Source of the DNA: Larimichthys crocea
Taxonomy: Eukaryota; Chordata; Actinopteri; Sciaenidae
Length of the DNA: 64,000 nucleotides
Assembly: GCF_000972845.2 (NCBI RefSeq)
Contig: NW_020857941.1
Coordinates: forward strand, 184,948-248,947
Direction of reading: 5' to 3'
In this document: piece after piece, positions 1 to 9,085 of the stretch
Layout of the letters: every line of letters starts with the position of its first letter
Numbering within the stretch: position 1 is the first letter of the stretch
Position numbers and translations under genes: made by a program
Notes under the pieces: generated by a model
The model's database searches: none
Told to the model about the DNA's origin: nothing
What the model saw: only the letters and a program-made list of their open reading frames with translations

Positions 1-3000
1 TGGTGATTTTTTATATTATCAACCCTCTCATGAAAAGACCAGAACAATCAATGATTATATCCGACTAACAATATGTGTATTCAAACCTTCCTTTGTGCCA
101 CAGAACTCCACTGTTGTCCAGAAACTATTAAAAACACATCAATGAGCCACACACAATCTTTCATTATTGTGAATACACATTCTGAAAATAAAAAAATGCA
201 ATAACATTTGATAAAAACTACAGTAGCCAGCTGTTGCTGAGGCTTTTTTTAAATTCAAAATGTATTTGTTTCTGGAATTGTTGTTTAAAAAGTAGTGTAC
301 ATAGGATACCTGTTTTGATCATGATGACCAAAAAAAGACTGAACCATCTCCCTGACAACTGAGCAAACTTCCTGTGCTGATGAAGGCCAACAAATATGAT
401 GTGAAAATATCTGAAGCTCTCTGCATTTCTGAATACTCTATTTGTATTTGATTACAAGTGTCTCGCAGCAGTGGGAAACTGTTTTCAACTAAAATCATAA
501 ACTCTCTGTACATATCAGTCATGTGCCAAACAGCACTCAGACGCTGTTAGAGACATATTTCCCTCAGGAGTCAGTGGAAACCAAACCAGAGAACCAGTAA
601 AAGGAGGCTGAATATTAGACTGTGATGATGCGGTGTCACTGTGTTTGCTACATGTGTAAATGCTTTGCTTAATTGCTTGCTCAACTCTTCATGTCACGGC
701 CTTAAAGCTCTTTTGGTCTGTTCTTCATGTAGCTTCATATCTCACCAGGAGCGTATTGGAAGTGTTTTGCCAGACTTTGCTCCCCTGCTCAGATTTGGCC
801 ATTGTTCTTGGTTTATGTGCTTCTACCATGAGCATGTATGCTACATAGTTATATTGTTTCCTGTTTGCCTGTTTTTATGATCTGTGTTTTATTTTGAAAA
901 TAGACCGGATTCTCTAAGTTGTTTCTGTGTCTGACTTCCTGTCAGCTCAATCTATTCTGTGCTGGACTAGCTGTGTGGAGCAGAGCAGGGATGTTTCTCA
1001 AAATCTAGAATGGCTGTGATCAATTCAGCCATCCAATGTGCACAGAGTGACGTAAAATTTATAAGGTGATAATATGTTAAATGTTTTATTTTTAGCTTGT
1101 TCTGCTGCTCCCAAATATTGTATTAGTGCAGCTGTAAGCAGCAATTATTAAAATAGTCTAACACACACCACAATTTTGTTTTAATCAGGGTAAAAAATAT
1201 TAGCAGCTGTTTAATAACTAGTTTTTCAGTTTCAGACCCAGCCTCATTTGTGACTTCAAACCTTCAGTGTGAACCAGTGGGCTTGGAGCTGACAACAGCG
1301 GGAAAGTGTTTATGGCACATTGGTGGTTTTGGTCTATAGAATAATGCTGGTCTTATTCTTATTGTCAGTCTTACATTAATGACCCTGTAGTTGGAATTAA
1401 ATCCACCGTCTTTGGTGCTCCATGCTGTTTTCCTTCATCTTGGACTTTCATTCTGAACACAGGGCTGCACATTGCTCTGCTGTGTCTCTGACTAATTCAC
1501 TCTAATGTTTGCAAGATAACTTTCCTTCTTTTTATTTCCTGTTTTTCCAAGTCTGTCACTCTTTCTTCCTCTAGGGTTAGCCAATCATGGTGACATAATT
1601 ATGCATATCAAACAAATGGAACATGGAAAAAATACACATGAAGCCGCATTTTGAGTCTCATACTCATTGTTTTATTCATATCCTTTTTTTTGTGTGTGTT
1701 TTTTATCCCATTTTCTTCAAAATATGAGCACGCACACACACTATCATGGGACATCATCTGTGAAAACCCAGTGGATCCATGATAAACATGAATCAACAGC
1801 ATCTTATTAAGGATGACCTTGATCCTCCATATTTAGTTTAACCTGCCAATCAAAAGCCACTCCCAGTTGCTCATTAGGCTGAAGAGTGAATATTCCACAT
1901 CCACCTCGTCACTGTTGGCACTAGGGAAACCATCAAAGGTTGGACTGGCCAATAAGGTAAGGTTAACCCCGCTAGAGGGTGTGGCTGCAGTGCCGGCTGG
2001 ACAATGGTGGGGTACAGGAGACTCGTGGGAGTCCATGGAAACAGAGCAGAGAGACGACAGCGGTCTTTGTGAGAGGCGATCCTTCAATGTTTAATCAAAG
2101 CACTGATCTGGCATGTTGTTAGTTTTCAGTGCACTCGCCTCTCTGCCTTTCTTTACACTTCTGTCCTTCAGAAAGATCAAAACGGCAGGATAATGTGATC
2201 TGTTGCCAAGTTTGATAATGAGCGTCTAAATGAGTTTGGCCCATTAAATGTACCTCTGGATAATGAATAAACCATTCACCTAACAACCCTGATGTGATCT
2301 CTAATTAGGTTATATGAGGGGAAAATTCCACTGCCGTTCCAACACTGCACACAGTTAACACTATGCCTTTATGAATATGAAAACTACAATGAATGGAAAC
2401 AAATAGAGCAGACTTATCAGATTATCTAGTCAGATTATCTAAAGCACAAACTAAAAGTGAACACACCTGAAATGTTGATAATAATTTCTTATTGCACAGA
2501 AAAGATGTGTGTACTTTCTCAGCCCATCAGACTTTCAATCATGTCACTGTGTTCCTGCCTCAGGACAATTAAACCAAAACATAAGACACACACCATCAAA
2601 AGTTAAAAGCTACATTATCTAACCCACTTTGCCACACATCATCATCAGTTTATCATATGTTTCTCCTCCCATAGGAGGAGCGACTGTGTAGAAACAGAGC
2701 TACAACTCACCCTATGCCAGAAATTAAAGCCATCAATCCATTTTAGAAACTGTAACACTTTATTTAGTCTATCAAATAAATAAAAAATCTCAGCTGATTC
2801 TCTTTGTCTGTATACATTTAAGATATTCTCTATAGACAAACTTTAACCAAGCTGTTATGCCAGAACCTACCAAACCTTTGCCACACTTGTGAAAGAAGAT
2901 GATTTTATTCGTGAGCTGTCAGCTGAATTGTTGACTCTGAACTAATAAACTGCTGAAATGTTACAACCACTCAATAAACTAGATGGGCTATCCAAACAAA

Positions 3001-3199
3001 GTTACCCAGTATTCATATAGGGCAAAGCTCTATCTGAATGTGTTTACGCCAGTAAGGCCCTCTGGGAGAATTTGGGAGAAACTGTACTCATCTACTCATG
3101 CTCAAAGTTTACACAGACTCATAGATACATAAAAAATATGAAATTGAAATTCTTGCTGGCGAGAGCAGAGACCTGAGAACACAGAGACTCAGTGACCAG

Positions 3200-3204
<5 letters not shown>
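1..3204. other. unique non-coding stretch
   Basis: I see no gene or recognisable mobile element here. The sequence is AT-rich and non-repetitive. Short open frames, such as 319-522 on the minus strand and 1833-2087 on the minus strand, lack an ATG start, convincing splice sites or family motifs. They are treated as chance. Confidence 0.5.
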
Positions 3205-3262
<58 letters not shown>

Positions 3263-3270
3263 TGTGTGTG
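3205..3270. repeat. (TG)n microsatellite
   Basis: A nearly pure TG dinucleotide run of about 66 bp, with one TA interruption near position 3256. Confidence 0.95.
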
Positions 3271-3329
3271 AACTGTTGCAGGTAAATGGAGTGAAATGTT
3301 ATGGCGGTCCTAATCGCTAGAGTGATCTG

Positions 3330-3470
3330 AGAGATGTGTAATTTATTTCAATTGCTTTTTGACATTTGGAGAACGGCTTTTGCGGTGACTGTGCCTGAGC
3401 TCTCTGGCCAGTAATTATTCAATTACACAAGCTAATTGACACCCTGTGTTGTCTTTTATAGGTTGATTTA
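3330..3470. promoter_or_regulatory. candidate conserved non-coding element
   Basis: Compact non-repetitive block with a TAATTA core at 3412-3417, followed by CAATTAC and CTAATTGAC. These are typical homeodomain-type sites. Nothing else supports it. Conservation in other fish is the deciding test. Confidence 0.2.
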
Positions 3471-3945
3471 TTGGATAATTGTGCTGCCTCTAAAAAAGCC
3501 ACTTCACCCTTGCTATCGAAAGTCTGTGCTTGTTCTGTTCACAGGGTACTTGTCATGGCTGCAACAATAGAGAAAAAAGATTTCATCGTGTTTTTGATTG
3601 CAGCTGTTGATTGTGTTGTAAGTGTTTTTTACATGAACAATGAGTCCTTTGGTATGGTCCCCCAGCTCTTCATCCATTATTTGGATGAATCCATGAAGCA
3701 CCATTGAAAACACAGTGCTATTAGGAGACTGCAACACGTTAAAAACACAAAACTTTACAAAATGGGCTCCAGAAGGCTGAAAGTGAGAACCCGATATCCA
3801 GTGGCTACACTGGTAGCACAGAAACATTGGCCCTTGAGGCCAAATCATAGTCAGACGATAGCTGGTAGGTGGATTGGTTGTGGATTGTGGTTAGGTTGGT
3901 TTGCCTCAGGGTGAATTTGAAACTGAACCCAAATCATCAGTCGCA

Positions 3946-4041
3946 GATCAAATTTGTATAGCCCAAATTGACATAACACATTTTGCCTCTGAGGGCTTTA
4001 CAATCTGTACAGGGAGTGACACCCTCTGTCCCCTTAGACAG

Positions 4042-4109
<68 letters not shown>

Positions 4110-4817
4110 GCAAGTCGAGTCCCCTGGCAGTCTAATCCTATGGCAGCATAACTAAGGGATGACCTGAGCCAGCCCTAACTATAAGCTTTATCAAAAAGGA
4201 AAGTCTTAAGTCTACTCTTAAAAGTGTTGACCGTGTCTGCCTCCTGAACCCAGAATGGTAGTTTGTTCCACAGAAAAGGAGCCTGATAGCTCAAAGCTCT
4301 GGCTCCCAATCTATTTTTGGAAACTATAGGAACCACAAGGAACCCAGCGTCCTGAGAGCGCAGTGTTCTTGAGGGATAGTAAGGTATTATGAGCTCTTTT
4401 AGATATGATGGTGCCTGACCATGAAGAGCTTTGTAAGTAAGGAGAAGAATTTAAAATTCTATTCTAGATTTAATAGGTAGCCAATGCAAGGAAGCCAAAA
4501 TGGGAGAGATGTGATCTCTGATCTTGGTTCCTGTCAGAACACGTGCAGCAGCATTCTGAATTAACTGCAAAGTCCTAAGAGACTTATTAGAGCAGCCTGA
4601 TAACAAAGAGTTACAATAGTCCAGCCTTGAAGTAACAAATGCGTGGACACACAGCTGATTAGCTACAGCTTTCTCAAGTATCTTAGACAGAAAGAGAAGG
4701 TTGGATATCGGTCTGTAGTTGGCTAAGACCTCTGGGTCTAGAGTGGGCTTTTTAAGAAGAGGTTTAATTACAGCTACCTTAAAGGACTATGGTACATATC
4801 CTGATAATAAAGACAGA
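3946..4817 (-). mobile_element. L2-type LINE copy A, 3' part
   Basis: Minus-strand remnant of an L2-type non-LTR retrotransposon. From left to right it has the 3' UTR (starting at the 'TTTGTATAGCCC' tail motif), an internal GA microsatellite, and the C-terminal end of ORF2 (about 4150-4640, matching copy D at 43624-44332). It then jumps to an N-terminal reverse-transcriptase segment (about 4655-4817). That segment reads [20 protein letters not shown] and then [18 protein letters not shown] on the minus strand. The whole middle of the RT, including the catalytic motifs, is deleted at about 4648. One CAG codon has become TAG and a frameshift breaks the C-terminal part, so the copy is dead. The element resumes at 8929, beyond a Helitron-like insertion. 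Confidence 0.85.
4046..4110. repeat. (GA)n microsatellite in LINE 3' UTR
   Basis: GA dinucleotide run with one interruption. The same GA tract lies at the equivalent place in two other copies of this LINE (38487-38519 and 43318-43533), so it belongs to the element's 3' UTR. Confidence 0.9.
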
Positions 4818-4900
4818 CTAGAAAAATTTCTAAAGAAATTTTGAGTGTGCCTGACTCTGGCCCCGTCGTCCCCATGCATTATTACTGACACTGCTCAGCA
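4818..4900 (-). repeat. 83-bp Helitron-like 3' end, copy 1
   Basis: On the minus strand it begins TGCTGAGCAGTG and ends with the AAAATTTC...GAAATTTT palindrome and CTAG. It directly abuts the L2 RT fragment on its left. Two other copies, at 5948 and 6436, are the same length and differ at only about one base each. Confidence 0.85.
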
Positions 4901-4989
4901 AATTCAGTATTAATACAACAAGCTGTGTCATCATTGCCTTTTTACTGGGCTCTTATTTTGAAGGGACTCTCATTTTGAAAAACTTGTCC

Positions 4990-5110
4990 TGTGTGTGTGC
5001 TTGCATGTGTGCTTGATCTGTCTGTGTGTGTGTGTGTGTGTATGCGTCTGCCTGTCTGTCTGCCTGTGTGTGGTGTGGTGTGTCTGTCTCTCTATCTATG
5101 TGTTTGTGTT
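4990..5110. repeat. GT/CTGT-rich simple sequence
   Basis: Degenerate GTGTGT and CTGTCTGT repeats, inside the Helitron-like composite. Confidence 0.8.
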
Positions 5111-5206
5111 TATGAGAGACAAGGATAAAATGGCCGACATTAAAAATGTAGTCTTGATAGTCTGATATCATACACAGACTTCAATAAAGTTAGTCAAAGG
5201 CATGCT

Positions 5207-5947
5207 TGAGGTTGCCAAGCCACCAGGGTGAGCTGCAGGTCAGATTAATTAGACACAGGTGCTGCATGCTCTGTCTGTCCCCCAAATGCTGAGACCTCCT
5301 CTCGAACAGGAAGGACTCCTGGCCAAACCGTACTTCCAATCATTGAGCCGACTTAACCACAAGCAAGATGAGACTTTCCTGATCGTTTTACATACTTGTT
5401 TGGTGTTGATAAATAAAGAAATGTGCCCGTAGGAGCAAGAGAGAGAAACGTTACTTCTGCCTTCCTCCAGAAAATTTCCCTCCTTTTTTAACATGGGAGT
5501 ATATAAGGCTGAGGATGGGAGTTGCTGCCGCATCTTTACGTTTCCCGCCAAAACTATATGTCTGACAGCTTTGGCAGGCGAATGTGAGTGAGACGACAAA
5601 TTTTGCTACGTTTCTATGTATAAATCGTGTCTGTAGTGGCTCATTTGAGGCCACGGTAGTCAAATCCGTTTTATTTTTTCACTGATCGTTCTCTCCCCTC
5701 TCCACTCTAGCGATGACATCACTCACTCTAGCTCTGGAAAGTTCTCGCAATACACACCCATTCATTTTTTGGCTTCGTTTTTGGCGATTTTTGGCAAAAC
5801 CGTTTGCCGAAACTCTTAGAAAAGTCATAGCACACATGTCCCGGCCGAGCCACACGTTTTGATACCTGTTTTGTGTATGTGCGACAAAAACTCTGGGAGG
5901 AGTAGCGAACCGAAAAACGGGCGTAAGAATAATAATAATAGGCAGAA
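5207..5947 (-). repeat. duplicated ~740-bp block, copy 1
   Basis: Direct repeat of 8141-8877. Most of it aligns at high identity by eye, apart from a more diverged patch near 5225-5275 and around 5520-5545. In both copies the minus strand holds a frame ending GENDQ-stop of about 100 codons. I do not recognise the product and regard the frame as probably fortuitous. On its right the block is cut by another 83-bp 3' end (5948), so the original 5' terminus seen at 8928 is missing here. Confidence 0.85.
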
Positions 5948-6030
5948 CTAGAAAAATTTCTAAATAAATTTTGAGTGTGCCTGACTCTGGCCCCGTCGTC
6001 CCCATGCATTATTACTGACACTGCTCAGCA
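5948..6030 (-). repeat. 83-bp Helitron-like 3' end, copy 2
   Basis: Same unit as 4818-4900, with A-to-T in the palindrome (CTAAATAAATTTT). It is followed at 6033 by a shortened end CTAGAAAAGAAATTTTGAGA, which looks like a copy missing one palindrome arm. Confidence 0.85.
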
Positions 6031-6142
6031 GACTAGAAAAGAAATTTTGAGAGTGACGAGTGGGCTGTTGCTGGGGGTCTGTATTCAATAAGCACACCTC
6101 AAATAGTCATTTTTAACATGTTTATTTAGACACAGGAGCAGC

Positions 6143-6400
6143 TAGCGCTTACGTGCTAGCAATTAACATTAGCATTTTTAGCTAGCAGTTAGCATTAACA
6201 TGTTAGCATTAGCATTTTTGCATTAGCATGTTAACGATGATGGACTAGCAGTTAGCATTAGCATGTTAGCATTAACATGTTAGCGCTGATGGGCTAGCAG
6301 TTAACATTAGCATGTTAGCATTAGCATGTTAGCATTAGCATTTTAGCATTCGCCTTGTTAACATTAGCATGTTAGCGTTGATGGGCTAACAGTTAATATT
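6143..6400. repeat. TTAGCATTAGCATG minisatellite
   Basis: Tandem array of the 7/14-mer TTAGCAT(TAGCATG) in a longer unit of roughly 50 bp punctuated by GATGGGCTAGCAG. Related short arrays occur at 6555-6600, 7255-7350 and 7871-8010. Internal minisatellites are common in non-autonomous Helitron-like elements. Confidence 0.85.
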
Positions 6401-6435
6401 AGTGTAACCCTTCTGAAGCAGAAAAGTATTAGTAA

Positions 6436-6518
6436 CTAGAAAAATTTCTAAAGAAATTTTGAGTGTGCGTGACTCTGGCCCCGTCGTCCCCATGCATTAT
6501 TACTGACACTGCTCAGCA
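6436..6518 (-). repeat. 83-bp Helitron-like 3' end, copy 3
   Basis: Same unit as 4818-4900 with one C-to-G difference. It is followed by a shortened palindrome end at 6528-6550, repeating the order seen at 5948-6055. The flank AAAAGTATTAGTAA left of it recurs at 6616-6629. Confidence 0.85.
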
Positions 6519-6697
6519 AATTCAGTACTAGAAAAGAAATTTTGGAGAGTGCCCTTGTTGCATTAGCATTTTACGCTGATGGGCTAACAGTTAATTAGTG
6601 TAATTTCTGAAGCAGAAAAGTATTAGTAATGATAATAATAACTTGAATTAATGGCCAGAATAAGAAACAGAAGATTTAAATTCGCTACGGAGCCCAG

Positions 6698-7866
6698 TGT
6701 AACCAACCGATGCACATGAACGACACGACACTGGCTCTTTTTGTTAATGAGAACAATGCCCCCTATTTTAATATGAAGCTGGGGAGAAAATAAACCACAT
6801 GAAATACATACAACAGCCTACCCGGGTAGTATAGAAAAAAAACAAAATAAAAAGTTTTCGCAGCTGCACGTGTTTTTTCTTATGTTCTGTTCACTTCACA
6901 TATCTGCCACCCTTTAGTGGTCAGTCCAGCACACGATTGTGTGGGTGTGTGTGTATGTGTAAAAGTGAGCAAAAGGATTCAATTCCGCGGTGTACGTCTA
7001 CGATCCTCCAGGGTCCAATAATGATAATATGCTATTTACATAGCAATTAACATATTAATTATCACAAATAACCAAAATGTAAACTCTTGTAATGTTCACA
7101 GTAAGAAACCATAACTTAATGTGCTTAAAATAACAAATATGGTCACAGTCACACATATAGCACACCATAACTCAAGTAAAAGCTAGACAAAATTGTTACA
7201 TCAGAGCTTATTCATCAATACTTGGTGTGACTAGCAGTGCAGATTAGCCCCGGAGCTAGCGCTCCGATATTAGCATTGAGGCTAGTGGTTAGCTCACGGA
7301 GTTAGCCGTTTAGCTTGTAGCATTAGCGTTTTAGCATTTAGCATTAGCACAGCAGGACGATCTCTCACCGCTGCGATTCTTCACCCGAGCGAATCCTCCA
7401 ACTGCACTCCTGCAGGTCGTGGTCGTCCGGGGAGATTCCTCCTTTGGTTTTTTCCGAGTTTTTAATCACTTTTTTCCAGTTTATCCACTTTTCTGTTTTC
7501 TCCGTCCTGACATTAAGACCGTGTCCAGAACATGCTTCCTCTTGCTCCTTCTAGAGGCTTTAGCGAAAAGTGAACCTGCGTCAGGTGGGATTACAGACTG
7601 CGTCTGCTCCTCCGACTGTATGACAGACCAGGACCACAACTCATCCCTTTCAAATTAAAGTTCCCCTAGTTTTTTCCACATGAATAACCACAAATACTCT
7701 TTTCTTCATGAATTTGACAGTCTTTTAACTCACATATTCTCTCTTTTTTTAGATATGAAATTAATACATTTTTAACACATTTTTTAGCTTAATTATCTGT
7801 CTGTCTGTTTTTAATGCACAATGAAATATACCTTTTTAATGCACATGTTTTTTTATCTGGGTTACA
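6698..7866. mobile_element. candidate solo LTR (1,169 bp)
   Basis: Bounded by TGTAACC and GGTTACA, a TG...CA inverted terminus, with CCAG directly repeated on both sides (6694-6697 and 7867-7870). This fits a solo LTR with a 4-bp target duplication, inserted next to or within the TTAGCAT minisatellite. It contains a short TTAGCAT-type array of its own (about 7255-7350), which is unexpected. No internal gag or pol is present and orientation is uncertain. A DNA element with 8-bp inverted ends is the alternative. Confidence 0.45.
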
Positions 7867-7870
7867 CCAG

Positions 7871-8010
7871 CATGTTAGCATTAGCATGTTAGCATTTGCA
7901 TGTTAGTGCTGATGGGCTAGCAATTAACATTACCATGTTGGCATTACCATGTTAACATTAGCATGTATTTAATTCCTAGTGGCTAATGGTAATTATCATT
8001 AACATGTTAA
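7871..8010. repeat. TTAGCAT minisatellite, second array
   Basis: Continues the CATGTTAGCATTAGCATG pattern right of the candidate LTR. It includes the same GATGGGCTAGCA punctuation as the array at 6143-6400. Confidence 0.8.
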
Positions 8011-8140
8011 CGAGCTAGCTGCTCTGCTGTCTCTGTCTGCCATTTTAGACAGACAAGTTCAAATTAAGTGCCAAGAACTACTAAAATGGCTGCCGCTCGG
8101 CTTCTGGTGGCCCCTCCCCCCTCTCTTCCTTCAAGCAGCC

Positions 8141-8877
8141 TGAGGTTGCCAAGCAACCAGGACCTAATCAGCAGCAGCTGATCTGCACCTGTTAGAATGT
8201 CAGTTAGAGACTGAGAGAAAATGCTGAGAACTCCTCTCGAAAAGGAAGGACTTTTGGCCAAACCGTAATTCCAATCATTGAACCGGCTTAACCTGAGGCA
8301 CGATGAGACCTTCCTGATCGTTTTACATATTCGTTTTGTGTCGATAAATGAAGAAATGTGCCCTCAGGAGCAAGAGAGAGAAACGTTACTTCTGCCTTTC
8401 TCCAGAAAATTTCGCTCCTTTTTTAACATTGGAGTCTATGAGGCTGTTGGCGGGAGTAGTCGATCAAGGGGCGCGTCAGGAGCCAAAACTATATGTCAGA
8501 CAGCTTTGGCAGGCGAATGTGAGTGATACAACAAATTTTGCTACGTTTCTATGTAGAAATCGTGTCTGTAGTGGGGCATTTGAGGCCACGGTAGTCAAAT
8601 CCGTTTTATTTTTTCACTGATCGTTCTCTCCCCTCTCCACTCTAGCGATGACATCACTCACTCTAGCTCTGGAAAGTTCTCGCAATACACACCCATTCAT
8701 TTTTTGGCTTCGTAATTGTCGATTTTTGGCAAAACCGTTTGCCGAAACTCTTAGACAAGTCAAAGCACACATGTCCCGGCCGAGCCGCACGTTTTGATAC
8801 CCGTTTTGTGTATGTGCGACAAAAACTCTGGGAGGAGTAGCGAACCGAAAAACGGGCGTAAGAATAATAAGCAGAAA
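8141..8877 (-). repeat. duplicated ~740-bp block, copy 2
   Basis: Direct repeat of 5207-5947. This copy keeps the element's natural 5' end to its right (8878-8928, hairpin 8904-8925). The two minus-strand frames share runs such as PVFRFATPPRVFVAHTQN and MNGCVLRELSRARVSDVIAR. Gene identity is not recognised. Confidence 0.85.
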
Positions 8878-8928
8878 AAGAATAAGCGCGGTGGATAACA
8901 TATAGTGTGCGCTTTCAGGCACACTCAA

Positions 8929-9085
8929 TTAATCATATCCAATAAAGAATGACTAACTAGAGGTAAAACATCCTTGAGCAGCCTGGTTGGGATGGGGTCT
9001 CAGAGACAGGTTGACGGCTTAGCTGCAGAAATGATTAAAGTTATTTGATGAAGGTTGTACCCCAGAGTGGTTTCAACATATACTA
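8929..9085 (-). mobile_element. L2-type LINE copy A, upstream part
   Basis: On the minus strand it reads HQITLIISAAKPSTCL, stop, DPIPTRLLKDVLPLVSHSLL, then DMIN. This is the linker just before the RT of the same L2 element whose next residues (LSLLSGYVP) lie at 4817 and leftwards. One in-frame TGA is present. Together with 3946-4817 it defines the empty site of the Helitron-like insertion. Confidence 0.75.

Larger units (their letters stand above)
4818..8928 (-). mobile_element. Helitron/Helentron-like composite insertion
   Basis: A 4.1-kb block splits the L2 RT frame cleanly. On the minus strand its 5' end is TTGAGTGTGCCTGA (8928 leftwards), within a 7-bp-stem hairpin (8904-8925). Its 3' end carries the inverted copy TCAGGCACACTC, then the palindrome AAAATTTCTTTAGAAATTTT, then CTAG (4821-4818). 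The L2 sequence on the two sides joins in frame (DMIN to LSLLSGYVP) with no target-site duplication. Inserting between A and T and ending in CTAG are Helitron traits. Asymmetric subterminal inverted repeats plus a 3' palindrome are described for Helentron/Helitron2 types. No Rep/helicase gene is visible, so it is non-autonomous. It contains tandem or nested copies rather than one simple element. Confidence 0.6.

Noticed and set aside
1833..2087. Minus-strand frame ending SDEVDVEYSLFSLMSNWEWL, looking faintly exon-like
   Set aside because: It starts at TTG, has no convincing acceptor or donor, and no recognised family. The opposite strand is equally open.
6143..8010. A CRISPR-like array (regular TTAGCAT repeats)
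   Set aside because: The repeats are contiguous short tandem units without unique spacers, in a eukaryotic genome.
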